A DNA stretch of 64,000 bases, from assembly GCA_021295815.1 (NCBI GenBank), contig JAGWBQ010000001.1, forward strand, positions 25,165 through 89,164. The letters run 5' to 3'. The stretch is from Gemmatimonadota bacterium (GTDB lineage Bacteria; Gemmatimonadota; Gemmatimonadetes; Longimicrobiales; Gaopeijiaceae). Shown here in pieces: positions 53,319 through 61,345 of the stretch. How positions within the stretch are numbered: the first letter of the stretch is position 1; every line of letters begins with the position of its first letter. Position numbers and translations under genes: made by a program. Under the pieces are notes generated by a model. The model did not search any database. It was not told the DNA's origin and was given only the letters and a program-made list of their open reading frames with translations.

Positions 53319-53735
53319 GTGAGTCCTCTCGGCGTGGCGGTGGGCGCGGCTCTCGTCTTCGCCCTGATCGCGGCGCTGGCGCTCAAGGCCTGGCTGGACG
53401 CGCGTCAGAGCCTGCACGACCTGAGGGAGGGGATGCCGGGGGAGTTGGACAAGGCCCGCAAGGACGCCATCGTCCGCAGCCGCGCAGTCACCCGGGGCCA
53501 GACCGTCGAGCAGCTTGCGCCTTTCACCGAATCTTTCGGTTACGATCCGCGCGACGCCCGGTTCCTGGGGAGCCCGATCGACCTGGTGGTCTTCGACGGA
53601 CTCTCCGAAGGCTACGAGGTCGAGGTCGTCTTCGTGGAGGTCAAGACCGGCGCTTCGCGGCTGAACGAGCGGGAGCAGGCCGTGCGGGACGCGGTGGAGG
53701 ACCGTCGGGTAAGCTGGCGAGAGCTCCGGTTGTGA
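53319..53735 (+). CDS. Holliday junction resolvase-related membrane-anchored protein
   Basis: 138 residues from a GTG. One N-terminal membrane helix (GVAVGAALVFALIAALALKA), then ARKDAIVRSRAVTRGQTVEQ, LAPFTESFGYDPRDARFLGS, PIDLVVFDGLSEG and VFVEVKTGASRLNEREQAVR. This is the Endonuc_Holl (Holliday junction resolvase-related) family: a PD-(D/E)xK-like EVKTG core. Despite the name, nuclease activity is unproven. Possibly last gene of the GGT-M20D cluster. Confidence 0.87.
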   Translation: MSPLGVAVGAALVFALIAALALKAWLDARQSLHDLREGMPGELDKARKDAIVRSRAVTRGQTVEQLAPFTESFGYDPRDARFLGSPIDLVVFDGLSEGYEVEVVFVEVKTGASRLNEREQAVRDAVEDRRVSWRELRL

Positions 53736-53771
53736 CGACCTTCAACCAAACGAGGCCTGCGGCGGTCCGGC

Positions 53772-54398
53772 CTACTGCCTGATCTCCGGCCCGCCCCGGC
53801 GGTCGTCCGGCACAAAGCGATCCCGCGCCGGCATCTCGATAGCGGCCAGCGCCTCCGCATCCAGGACGGCGTCTTCTTCAAGGAGGCCGTTCAGGTGGAG
53901 GATGTAGGCTATCACCGCGTAGGTCTCGTCGCTGGAGAGGGTGCCCGGAGTCAGTTGGGGCATCGCCCGCCCGATGTAGTCGAAGAGGGTCGTGGCGTAG
54001 GGCCAGTAGTGGCCGGCGGCCCGCGACTGCGGCCAGTCGTCGCCCGGCGGAGGACCGACCAACGGGTCGTTGGGTCCTTCGGTGCCGGTAGGCCCGTGGC
54101 AGGCGAGGCACTGGAGGTCGTAGACCGTCCGCCCTTCGGCGACGCTCCCGCTACCAGGCGGCAAGCCGACCCCCTCCGGGCCCACGTCGATGTCCCACAT
54201 CGCGATGCGATCCGCGCTCGCCTCACTCCCGAATCCGAATCGCTCCGGCAGCTCCCGTCGCTCCGGCAGCTCCCGGGCTGTGAGCAAGGTCTCGCCGGAA
54301 CGGTCGGCTTCAGCGCAGGCGGCGACGCCCAGAGCCGTCGCTAACGCCAGCGCCGTCGCGAATGTCGCGGCGGCCGCGACCCCCTTCGGCATACGCAT
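53772..54398 (-). CDS. Lipoprotein mono-heme cytochrome c, partner of the sulfite dehydrogenase
   Basis: 208 residues. Lipoprotein signal ending ALGVAAC, one heme site CLACHGPTG and an axial Met candidate in GRAMPQLTPGTLSSDETYAV then IAYILHLNG, as in SoxD/SorB-type cytochromes. The ATG overlaps the TGA of the sulfite dehydrogenase gene (TGATG), so both are made together and the cytochrome should take electrons from the molybdenum enzyme. An 18-bp tandem repeat encodes ELPERR-ELPERF just after the lipid anchor, lengthening the linker. Confidence 0.9.
   Translation of the reverse strand: MRMPKGVAAAATFATALALATALGVAACAEADRSGETLLTARELPERRELPERFGFGSEASADRIAMWDIDVGPEGVGLPPGSGSVAEGRTVYDLQCLACHGPTGTEGPNDPLVGPPPGDDWPQSRAAGHYWPYATTLFDYIGRAMPQLTPGTLSSDETYAVIAYILHLNGLLEEDAVLDAEALAAIEMPARDRFVPDDRRGGPEIRQ
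54241..54276. repeat. 18-bp tandem duplication inside the cytochrome c gene
   Basis: CGCTCCGGCAGCTCCCGT is followed directly by the same 18 bases with only the last base changed to G. It is in frame and gives a doubled six-residue unit (ELPERR/ELPERF) in the linker between lipid anchor and heme domain. The near identity implies a recent slip event. Confidence 0.9.
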
Positions 54399-55729
54399 CA
54401 GATCAGCTCTCCCAAGCCGAACGTGACCCGTCCGTCGTCGTCCACCTTCCAAGCCCGCTGCTGGTTGTGATGGTAGCTGGTCCGCTCGCCCCTCGCCTCC
54501 CAGAGCTGCTGGACCGTCGGCTGCACATAGCCCGTCTCGTCGTGCGCCCGGCTCAACAGCACGGCCTCTTCGCCGTCCCACTCCCAGAGGTGGCGGAAGC
54601 GGACCGTCGATTTGCTCAGGATCGGCTCCTGGAGCTCGGCGGTCGTCCAGTTCTCCCCGCCGTCGGTGCTCACGTCCACGCGGGTGATGCGGCCGCGGCC
54701 GCTCCAGGCGAGTCCCTTGATCTCCCACCAGCCGGCCTCCGGCAGCTCGTACGGATAGGCCGGGAAGGTGATGAGGGATTTCGCGTCCATGACCAGGCTG
54801 AACTGGCGCGCCTTCCCGTCAAGAATCGGATCGGTGTAGCGCGAGGTCTCGTCGCGCGTCATCCCCGGACGGTCGGTGACCTCGATGCGCCGCAGCCACT
54901 TCACGCTGGCGTTGCCCTCCCAGCCCGGCAGCAGCAGACGCAGCGGATAACCCTGCTCGGGTCTGATCGCCTCTCCGTTCTGGCCGTAGGCGAGCATCGC
55001 GTCGTCGAAGGCCTTCTCCATGGGAACGCTCCGGGCCATGATCGCCGCGTCGCCCCCTTCGGCGACGATCCAACTGGCTCCCGACTCCACCCCGACCTCC
55101 CGCAGAACGAGCGGAAGGGACACGCCTGTCCATTCGCTGGTGGAGAGAAGGCCGTCGAGGTGCTGGGGCGTGATCTCCCTCGGCATCCTGTTCCGGTCGT
55201 AGGCACCGCCGCCGTTACCGGAGCACTCCAGGAAGCAGGTCCGCGACTCGCTCGGGTAGCGCTTGAGGTCGGCCATGGAAAAGACGGTCGGGCGCTCGAC
55301 CATGCCGTGGACCAGGAGCTCGTGGTCGTCGATGCGGATGTCGGGGATGCCCGCGTGGTGGCGCTCGAAATGGAGATCGGCAGGCGTGATCGTGCCGCAG
55401 AGATCCTGCAGCGGTGTGCGCGACGAGCTCGACAGAGCAGGAGCGCGGACCAGCCTCCTCGGCTGCTCCTCCGGGGCGCGGCTTCCGAGATCCGAGGTGA
55501 GACGACCGGGAACCTTGGTCGGATCCGCAGGCGGTCCGGCGTCCTGCGCACCCAGCCTTTCCGGTAAGATCTTCAAGGCGTCGGCCTGGGTCTTGAGGAC
55601 GCCTGCGGCGAGAACGCCCGAACCGGCGGCGATGAGAGTCCGACGGGAGATGCGCGGGGAGGCGGTCCCGGAGAGGTTACCGTCGGAGCTGGGAAGCGAG
55701 TTCTTGGAAGACGAGGGGTCGGGGGCCAT
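54398..55729 (-). CDS. Molybdopterin sulfite dehydrogenase (SoxC/SorA-like), Tat-exported
   Basis: 443 residues. Twin-arginine signal ISRRTLIAAGSGVLAAGVLK; Moco domain with IRIDDHELLVHGMVERPTVF, the Mo-ligating Cys169 in CFLECSGNGGGAYDRN, and LRLLLPGWEGNASVKWLRRI; C-terminal dimerisation domain with GLAWSGRGRITRVDVSTDGG. It oxidises sulfite or a related sulfur species in the periplasm and should pass electrons to the overlapping cytochrome c gene product. SoxC in the Sox system works with SoxAX/YZ/B, none of which is here, so an independent sulfite or sulfenyl oxidase role is more likely. Confidence 0.92.
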   Translation of the reverse strand: MAPDPSSSKNSLPSSDGNLSGTASPRISRRTLIAAGSGVLAAGVLKTQADALKILPERLGAQDAGPPADPTKVPGRLTSDLGSRAPEEQPRRLVRAPALSSSSRTPLQDLCGTITPADLHFERHHAGIPDIRIDDHELLVHGMVERPTVFSMADLKRYPSESRTCFLECSGNGGGAYDRNRMPREITPQHLDGLLSTSEWTGVSLPLVLREVGVESGASWIVAEGGDAAIMARSVPMEKAFDDAMLAYGQNGEAIRPEQGYPLRLLLPGWEGNASVKWLRRIEVTDRPGMTRDETSRYTDPILDGKARQFSLVMDAKSLITFPAYPYELPEAGWWEIKGLAWSGRGRITRVDVSTDGGENWTTAELQEPILSKSTVRFRHLWEWDGEEAVLLSRAHDETGYVQPTVQQLWEARGERTSYHHNQQRAWKVDDDGRVTFGLGELI

Positions 55730-55926
55730 GGCGAGACCTGGAGAGTACGGGCGTGCCCGGTGATCTTACGGACCGAGGGCATCCCGGTCAAGCGCAGGGC
55801 CGTCGGGAGATCGCCCCATCGCCTGTTGACCGGCGCATGGTCATGCCGCATACTGTCATGACAGCCCGTGGACGACCTCCTGCGGACTGTCGGCAGACGT
55901 CCCCCTTCAACCATGGGAGTAGAGTC

Positions 55927-57570
55927 GTGCGACGTACCAGACTGGCGCTCTTCGCCTTCGCGGCCGTGCCGCTTGCGACAGGCTTGTCCGCAACCGCCCT
56001 CTCGGCCCAGAATCACGACGGCCACGACGGCGGTCCGACCATGCCGCGCGGGTTCGACGAGCCGATGCCGCTCCACCACGACGGCAAGGGGCTCGGTCCC
56101 TTCACCCGGTCGATCACGACCGATTCCGAGCAGGCGCAACTCTACTTCGATCAGGGTCTGCAATTGCTCTACGCCTTCGACCCCAATCTCGCCGCCCGTT
56201 CGTTCCGAGAGGCATGGAAGTACGATCCGGAATGCGCGATGTGCTACCTCGGCGAGGCCTGGGCCTGGGGTCCGTACCTGAACGGGCCCATGGTTTCCGA
56301 CGACGCCCCGCGCGCCCATCACGCCATCATGCGGGCGATGGAGCTGCGTGACGGTGCCGATCCGGTGGAGCGGGCCCTCATCGAGGCGATGGCGGTCAGG
56401 TACGAGCATACGCACGAGCGGGATCGCCGGCGCGAACTCGACGAGGCCTGGGCCGAGAAGGTCAACGAGCTTTACGAGGCCCATCCGTCCGATCTCGACA
56501 TCGGCTTCCTGGCGGGCGAGTCGCTCATGCTGCTCCAGCCTCGCAGGGAGTGGTGGGAGATCGGCAATCCCGAGATTCGGCGCATTCACACCGTGCTGGA
56601 AAGCGTCCTCGATCAGGACATCACCCACCCCGGGGCCTGTCACCTCTACGTCCACGCCACCGAACGCACCGTCGTGCCCGAGAAGGCGGAGGCCTGCGCC
56701 GAGCACCTGGGCTCCTCCATCCCGGGTGCGAGCCACATTCAGCACATGCCTTCCCACACCTTCAACAGGGTCGGACGCTGGGCGGAATCGGTACGCGGCA
56801 ACCTGGCGGCGTGGCACTCCGATCAGAAGGCTGAACACGGCTTGGGTTTCGCCATCTATCCGTCGCACAACCTGCACATGCTCTTCTTCGCCGCGGCGAA
56901 CGACGCGCAGGCGGGGGTGGCCATTCAGGCGACGCGCGACTACGCCAAGCTCATGGACGACGGCCAGTTCTACACCGCGCTGCTCATGATGCGCTTCGGG
57001 CGCTTTGAAGAGATGCTCGCGATGGAGGACGACACACCCGGCGGAACCATCTTCCGAGGACTGTGGGACGCCGCCATGGGGTACGCCCACCTCAAGACCG
57101 GCAACCCCGGCAAGGCGCGCCGACTCCTGGCCGGGGTCCGTCAGGCGGCCAGGGAGGCCGGTGACTCCCAGAGCTTCCGCCGCCACCCGGGAGAGGACCT
57201 GCTCGGTATCATGGCCGGAATACTGGAAGGCGAGATCGCTCGCAGCGAAGGCGATCACGATTCCGCGATAGCCGCGTTGGAGGCGGCCGTCGAGATCGAG
57301 GACGGCCTCATGTACGACGAACCCGAACCGCTCCCCTTCTCGGCGCGACATTGGCTGGGCGACGTGCTCCACGAAACGGGCCGTCACGAAGAGGCTGCGG
57401 AGGTATTCCGGGCCGAACTCGTCGACCATCCTCACAACGCCTGGTCCCTCTTCGGGCTGGAACGGTCGCTTCGCGCTCTAGGTCGCGAAGCGGAGGCGGA
57501 TGAGGTTCAGGTCGAGTTCGAGGAAGCCAGCGCCAGATCGGATGTCTGGATTCGGGGTCCGATCTTCTAG
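55927..57570 (+). CDS. Secreted TPR-repeat protein
   Basis: 547 residues from a GTG at 55927 with GGGAG 8 nt upstream and a signal peptide (RRTRLALFAFAAVPLATGLS). The body is helical repeats: LYFDQGLQLLYAFDPNLAAR, SFREAWKYDPECAMCYLGEA, MPSHTFNRVGRWAESVRGN and HEEAAEVFRAELVDHPHNAW. The opening YFDQGLxLLYxFxxxxAxRSF and CHLYVHATE-type blocks recur in a widespread family of exported TPR proteins annotated only as TPR; function unknown. HDGHDGGPT after the signal is His-rich. Upstream codons to 55753 add non-homologous sequence. Confidence 0.87.
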   Translation: MRRTRLALFAFAAVPLATGLSATALSAQNHDGHDGGPTMPRGFDEPMPLHHDGKGLGPFTRSITTDSEQAQLYFDQGLQLLYAFDPNLAARSFREAWKYDPECAMCYLGEAWAWGPYLNGPMVSDDAPRAHHAIMRAMELRDGADPVERALIEAMAVRYEHTHERDRRRELDEAWAEKVNELYEAHPSDLDIGFLAGESLMLLQPRREWWEIGNPEIRRIHTVLESVLDQDITHPGACHLYVHATERTVVPEKAEACAEHLGSSIPGASHIQHMPSHTFNRVGRWAESVRGNLAAWHSDQKAEHGLGFAIYPSHNLHMLFFAAANDAQAGVAIQATRDYAKLMDDGQFYTALLMMRFGRFEEMLAMEDDTPGGTIFRGLWDAAMGYAHLKTGNPGKARRLLAGVRQAAREAGDSQSFRRHPGEDLLGIMAGILEGEIARSEGDHDSAIAALEAAVEIEDGLMYDEPEPLPFSARHWLGDVLHETGRHEEAAEVFRAELVDHPHNAWSLFGLERSLRALGREAEADEVQVEFEEASARSDVWIRGPIF

Positions 57571-57589
57571 CGGCATCCTTCGGATCGGA

Positions 57590-58171
57590 GTGAACCACCG
57601 GACGGGCGGGAAGTGTCCGAGCCTACCGGCGGACGGCCGGGATCGCACGCGGACGAGCACCCCAAAACCAGACAGTTCCACGGACTTCCTGAAGGAAATG
57701 GACCGGGCCGGGGTGAGACCCGTCGAGGGCGTCGACCGCGTGGCGGAGGAGGCCGTGATCACCGGCCCGCTCGTTCCGGCGTCCAAGAACGACCGCGACG
57801 GACGCCACCTCGACCCCGACCGCCTCCGTATCGGCGCTGCGGCAGGAGTCAACCGCAGTCAGGCTGATCGGCTGCGCCAAGGCAGGTTGATGATCGAGGC
57901 CCGGCTCGACCTCCACTCCCACTCCCGTCGCGATGCAGGTGCCCGCGTGGCCGGCTTCCTGAATCAGGCCGCCTCCCGGGGCCAGCGCGTGGTGCTGATC
58001 ATAACCGGCCAAAAACGCCGGGATCCGCTGAGCAGGCCGGAGGGCGTCCTTCGCCGGGACCTCGAGAACTGGCTAAACGCACCCGGCACGCGGGATCGCG
58101 TGCTGGCCTGCGAACCGGCGCAGCCCAAGGACGGAGGCAAGGGAGCGTTTTACGTCCTTCTGAAGCGCTAG
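57590..58171 (+). CDS. Smr-domain protein
   Basis: About 193 residues from a GTG at 57590; ATG codons further in are possible. STDFLKEMDRAGVRPVEGVD is the usual linker of small Smr proteins, and the domain itself follows: IEARLDLHSHSRRDAGARVA, VVLIITGQKRRDPLSRPEGV, LRRDLENWL and AFYVLLKR. The LDLHxxxxxxA and (T)GxG/GxLR motifs are those of MutS2/Smr nucleases, though the TGxG is altered to TGQK. Stand-alone Smr proteins are thought to act on RNA or branched DNA. The start is close after the TPR stop. Confidence 0.8.
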   Translation: MNHRTGGKCPSLPADGRDRTRTSTPKPDSSTDFLKEMDRAGVRPVEGVDRVAEEAVITGPLVPASKNDRDGRHLDPDRLRIGAAAGVNRSQADRLRQGRLMIEARLDLHSHSRRDAGARVAGFLNQAASRGQRVVLIITGQKRRDPLSRPEGVLRRDLENWLNAPGTRDRVLACEPAQPKDGGKGAFYVLLKR

Positions 58172-58335
58172 CGACGGCCGGTGCGCTCGCGAGATTTTCC
58201 GCAGGCTGCCGGGGGCCTCATCTCTGGCGAATCGCCCCGCACGTGTGTTATGATGCAATCATGCCCGAAAAACGCGTGTGCAGAACCGGCGGCTCATGAG
58301 AGTCGCACGCGTGTGCCTGTCCGAAAGGAGAGCGC

Positions 58336-58518
58336 ATGTTCGTTTGCGTGGCTGGAAACAGCATCGATGCGTACGACCGACAGAACCTGGAGCTGCTGCG
58401 TACCGTAAGCTTCGATCTAGACATGATCGAAGTCGTGGTCGTACCGCAGGATCCCGCAGAATTGACCGCACCGAAGTCCACCTGTCGCAAACCAACCAAC
58501 CACCGAGATCAGCCATGA
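58336..58518 (+). CDS. Small 60-residue protein coupled to a lipoprotein gene
   Basis: 60 residues, MFVCVAGNSIDAYDRQNLEL then LRTVSFDLDMIEVVVVPQD and a polar tail. AAAGGAGAG sits 4-5 nt before the ATG, one of the best ribosome sites in the window, and the TGA overlaps the ATG of the next gene (ATGA). The strand pattern resembles one blade of a beta-propeller, so it could be a propeller fragment kept for translational coupling. No known family. Confidence 0.55.
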   Translation: MFVCVAGNSIDAYDRQNLELLRTVSFDLDMIEVVVVPQDPAELTAPKSTCRKPTNHRDQP

Positions 58519-58931
58519 ATGCAATCCTGTCGCGCCGCTCCTTCTCGTTCGCCGCCGCAGCCGCCCTGGTTGTTCTGAGCATCGGCTGCTCACCCCCGGT
58601 TCCCGCTGAACCTCCGCCTCCACCGCCTCCGCCTCCGCTCGATCCCACCGGCGTCTTCGACGTCGCTCTTGAACTCCTGGGAGACGTCGTCGAAGGTGTG
58701 ATGACGGTGGAGGGGAGCGCGGAAGAAGGCTACACCGGCCACATGGAAGTCATGGGCGAGGGAGTCGATATCCTCGAGATGTCGGTAAACGACGACGTGG
58801 TCGCGTTCGCCGTCGACGCCCAAGGTATGTACGTGGCCTTCGAGCTGGCCTTCGAGGCGGATGCCAGCGGATTCAGCGGGGTCTTCGACAGCGACATGGG
58901 AGGTGGCACGATAATCGGCACCAGGCGGTGA
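58515..58931 (+). CDS. Small proline-rich lipoprotein
   Basis: 138 residues. Lipoprotein signal SFAAAAALVVLSIGC, then a run of nine prolines (PPPPPPPPP) as a rigid stalk, then a beta-rich domain (GVFDVALELLGDVVEGVMTV, YTGHMEVMGEGVDILEMSV, FEADASGFSGVFDSDMGGG). The beta part resembles small periplasmic domains that report reduced binding surfaces in Gemmatimonadota, but I cannot name it. Start overlaps the preceding 60-residue gene's stop. The CCGCCT tract makes it prone to slippage. Confidence 0.75.
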   Translation: MNAILSRRSFSFAAAAALVVLSIGCSPPVPAEPPPPPPPPPLDPTGVFDVALELLGDVVEGVMTVEGSAEEGYTGHMEVMGEGVDILEMSVNDDVVAFAVDAQGMYVAFELAFEADASGFSGVFDSDMGGGTIIGTRR

Positions 58932-59023
58932 CGCATCCATCGACCCGCACCTCCGACGGGTGCTCTTCAGGATCAAGTACCAGAAAACCACGGGCCAAGG
59001 GAACGACCATTCCGAGACGCGCT

Positions 59024-59314
59024 ATGCGACCCTGCTGGCTGGTCATCTTCGCGGCTCTCCCGCTCTCCGCATGCGAATGCGAATGCAATGGGCCGCCTGA
59101 CGCACCTATTCCCGAATCGCAAGCTCAGGCGAGTAACGAACCGACTATGGACGCGGGACCCCGCCGTCCGTCAGGAGACAGCCTTGCCTATTGCATCGCA
59201 ACGGCTGTCTCCCCTGATCTTGATCGCATAGCGGAACCCGGCCTTTCCGCAGAGGCGATGTTGCAGAGCATGTTTGCCGCTAGGGATTCCTGCGAGGCCG
59301 AGTGGGGTCGGTAA
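59024..59314 (+). CDS. Small lipoprotein
   Basis: 96 residues from ATG 59024. MRPCWLVIFAALPLSACECE carries a clear lipobox (LSAC) followed by two more cysteines (ECEC). The rest is short and polar with YCIATAV and DSCEAEW, giving two further cysteines. No family recognised. A longer reading from 58928 lacks a ribosome site. The 3' end overlaps the end of the convergent TonB-domain gene by 35 bases, which may reflect that gene's lost stop codon. Confidence 0.6.
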   Translation: MRPCWLVIFAALPLSACECECNGPPDAPIPESQAQASNEPTMDAGPRRPSGDSLAYCIATAVSPDLDRIAEPGLSAEAMLQSMFAARDSCEAEWGR

Positions 59315-59846
59315 CGATTACCCGGGAAGCGTCAAGATCAATGACCGCCTGATCCACTTCGACCTGGTGGATTCGACGCTCCTCGCTCTCGTCGAACGCC
59401 GGCAACCGGCACGAAGGATCCCGCAGTGCCGACGCTACACCTCGTCTGGTAGGACGTGAGCGAGTTCTAACGACCGCGAAGGCCAAGGGTATGGCAACCC
59501 CGACCTCGACCGGCTCGCCGTCGAGGAGCGCCGGTGAAAACTCGAAGATCCACGCCACCCTGAGAGCGGCTTCATCCATGGCCTGGTGCCCGGAGCTCTC
59601 GAGTACGGAAGCTCTTATGACCCGCCCCTCCTCGTTGACCTTTAATTCGACCGTGACTGTGCCTTCGATGCAGGCATCCTTCAGAGGTGCCGGATACTCC
59701 GCCGATAGTGCAGCCCGGACTCTGTTGAGGTTCACCAAGAGGGGCGGGACTGTGGTGGCCGGAGCGGTCCCTACCGCCATGTCGTTGGGAGGGCTTGTGG
59801 CGCACCCTAAAGCGAGCGCCGCCACAACGACCGGTGCGAGCCTCAA
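59280..59846 (-). CDS. TonB-domain lipoprotein, degraded copy (lost stop, TTG start)
   Basis: 188 residues; paralogue of the gene at 59928-60338. Lipoprotein signal (MRLAPVVVAALALGC) and a TonB C-terminal-like domain (CIEGTVTVELKVNEEGRVIR, ASVLESSGHQAMDEAALRVA). Its homologue stops right after IPVTFAVR; here a one-base deletion turns GCGGTTCGCTAG into GCGGTCGTTAG, so the frame runs on for ~45 unrelated residues and into the convergent lipoprotein gene. The start codon is TTG where the sister has ATG, and no ribosome site is evident. It looks like a gene beginning to decay. Confidence 0.7.
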   Translation of the reverse strand: MRLAPVVVAALALGCATSPPNDMAVGTAPATTVPPLLVNLNRVRAALSAEYPAPLKDACIEGTVTVELKVNEEGRVIRASVLESSGHQAMDEAALRVAWIFEFSPALLDGEPVEVGVAIPLAFAVVRTRSRPTRRGVASALRDPSCRLPAFDESEERRIHQVEVDQAVIDLDASRVIVTDPTRPRRNP

Positions 59847-60338
59847 GGACGGATCCGGTCAGCTCCGGGGCCGACTTCGCCTGCGGCAGCGGGTCTCTGG
59901 ATCGCTGCGGTCAATCGTCTAGGTCGCCTAGCGAACCGCGAAGGTCACGGGTATGGCAAGCCGGGTACCGACCGGCTCGTCGCCACTGAACGCCGGTGAA
60001 AACTCGTAGATCGGCGCCACCCGGTAAGCGGCTTCGTCAAGGGCTCGGTGGCCGGAACTCTCGAGAAGGCAAACTTCGGCGACACGCCCTTCCGCGTCGA
60101 TCTCGAAACCGACCGTGACCGTGCCGTCGATGCCACGCTCCTTCGCCGACGCCGGAAACTCCCGTGCCAATGCAGTCGCGACTTCGCTTTGGTTCACCAC
60201 ACGGGGCGGAATTTCGACGGCATCGGGAGCCTGCCCCGACTGCGGATACTCGCCCTCGCACGGCGGAGCGCCCGCGCCCTGTGGGGTTGTGGAGCACCCG
60301 AAAGCGAACGCGGCTAGCGCGATCGGTGCCAGCCTCAT
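59469..60338. repeat. Tandem gene duplication of TonB-domain lipoproteins
   Basis: The segments 59469-59846 and about 59935-60338 are direct copies with long near-identical stretches, for example GCCGGTGAAAACTCG present in both (about 59530 and 59992), and matching protein order throughout. The divergence by eye is roughly a quarter of bases, so the duplication is not recent. Confidence 0.75.
59928..60338 (-). CDS. TonB-domain lipoprotein, intact copy
   Basis: 136 residues from ATG 60338 with AGAGG 5 nt upstream (a GTG two codons earlier is an alternative). Lipoprotein signal MRLAPIALAAFAFGC, a short linker with one more Cys (PPCEGEY), then VVNQSEVATALAREFPASAK, GIDGTVTVGFEIDAEGRVAE and AYRVAPIYEFSPAFSGDEPV ending FAVR. 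The fold is the beta-alpha-beta energy-transducer C-domain (TonB_C), here anchored by lipid instead of a membrane helix, so it cannot transduce energy by itself. Role unknown. Confidence 0.8.
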   Translation of the reverse strand: MRLAPIALAAFAFGCSTTPQGAGAPPCEGEYPQSGQAPDAVEIPPRVVNQSEVATALAREFPASAKERGIDGTVTVGFEIDAEGRVAEVCLLESSGHRALDEAAYRVAPIYEFSPAFSGDEPVGTRLAIPVTFAVR

Positions 60339-60524
60339 CGCCACCTCTTGGCACCGTGATACGTGTGCGACGGTGTCATGTCGACCATCCTGTTACTCGA
60401 GTGCGTTACTGGACTCTTCTTCCATTGGGTGGCTCTCAAGGGGAGAGACTCCCTTCAAGAGGTACTCTCCACCACCCGGAACCGTTCCCGACGATCCGCC
60501 GGGAGAGAAACGGACTCGCTACCC

Positions 60525-61298
60525 TCAGTCGTCCAGCACCTGGATCAGTTCGATCTCGAAGACCAGTGTCGCGTTCGGCCCGATACTGCCGCCGCCCGAG
60601 GGGCCGTAAGCGAGCTCCGGCGGCATGACCACCCGGAAGGTGCTCCCAGGGCGCATGAGCTGGAGCGCCTCGCTGAACCCGGGGATCACTCCGCCGAGCG
60701 AGAACTGCGCCGGTGGTCCACCCCGGGAGCTGTCGAACTCGGTCCCGTCGACGAGCGTGCCCGTGTAGTGGATTTCCACACGGTCGTCCGCTGCGGGAGC
60801 GTCCCCCTCCCCTAGGACCAGGACCTCGTACATGAGGCCGCTGGCCGTCGTGGAAACGCCCTCGGAGGCCGCGAAGTCGGCCCGGAAGGCGTCGCCGGTC
60901 TCGACGTTGGCGGCGGATTCCGCATCCCGCTCGGCCCGACGTTCCTCCTCCATCGCGGCGTTCACTACATCCATCGCCGTTTGGAGCTCTTCCTCGGAAA
61001 TCGGAGGCTCGACGCCCTCCACCCCGTCGGTGAGGCCGCGCATCAAAGCCGGATAGTCGATCCGGGAGTCCATCTCGGCGATCTGGGCTCCGATGTTGCG
61101 ACCGATCGAGTAGGAGGCCTTCTGCTCGTCGGTCTCGAGTTCGGCGCCACCCATGTCCCCGGTGCAACCCGAAACGGTCAGGACCGCGGGAAGGGTGAGC
61201 GCGAGAAGGCGAGGAACAGGCCTGGCAAACCGTGGACAAAGCCTCCCACGGCGTTCGAGCGAGTTTCGCCACGGGCTGCTGGAGTCTGGGCGTGTCAT
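60525..61298 (-). CDS. FKBP-type peptidyl-prolyl isomerase lipoprotein (FkpA/Mip-like)
   Basis: 257 residues from ATG 61298 (GGAA upstream). Signal with lipobox (LTLPAVLTVSGC). The FkpA N-domain (DEQKASYSIGRNIGAQIAEM, ISEEELQTAMDVVNAAMEEE) makes the dimer helices; the FKBP domain follows with ASGLMYEVLVLGEG, VEIHYTGTLVDGTEFDSSRG, GVIPGFSEALQLMRPGSTFR and MPPELAYGPSGG then IGPNATLVFEIELI. All active-site residues (Tyr, Phe, Asp, Ile, Tyr) are present. It folds outer-membrane or periplasmic proteins. Confidence 0.93.
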   Translation of the reverse strand: MTRPDSSSPWRNSLERRGRLCPRFARPVPRLLALTLPAVLTVSGCTGDMGGAELETDEQKASYSIGRNIGAQIAEMDSRIDYPALMRGLTDGVEGVEPPISEEELQTAMDVVNAAMEEERRAERDAESAANVETGDAFRADFAASEGVSTTASGLMYEVLVLGEGDAPAADDRVEIHYTGTLVDGTEFDSSRGGPPAQFSLGGVIPGFSEALQLMRPGSTFRVVMPPELAYGPSGGGSIGPNATLVFEIELIQVLDD

Positions 61299-61345
61299 GG
61301 TATTTCCGGAACGAGTGGTGTACGAGTTCGAGGTGAGGACTACGG

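Noticed and set aside
60427-60475. Nested imperfect hairpin downstream of the FKBP gene
   Set aside because: Inner stem has a bulge and there is no T-run; too weak to call a terminator.
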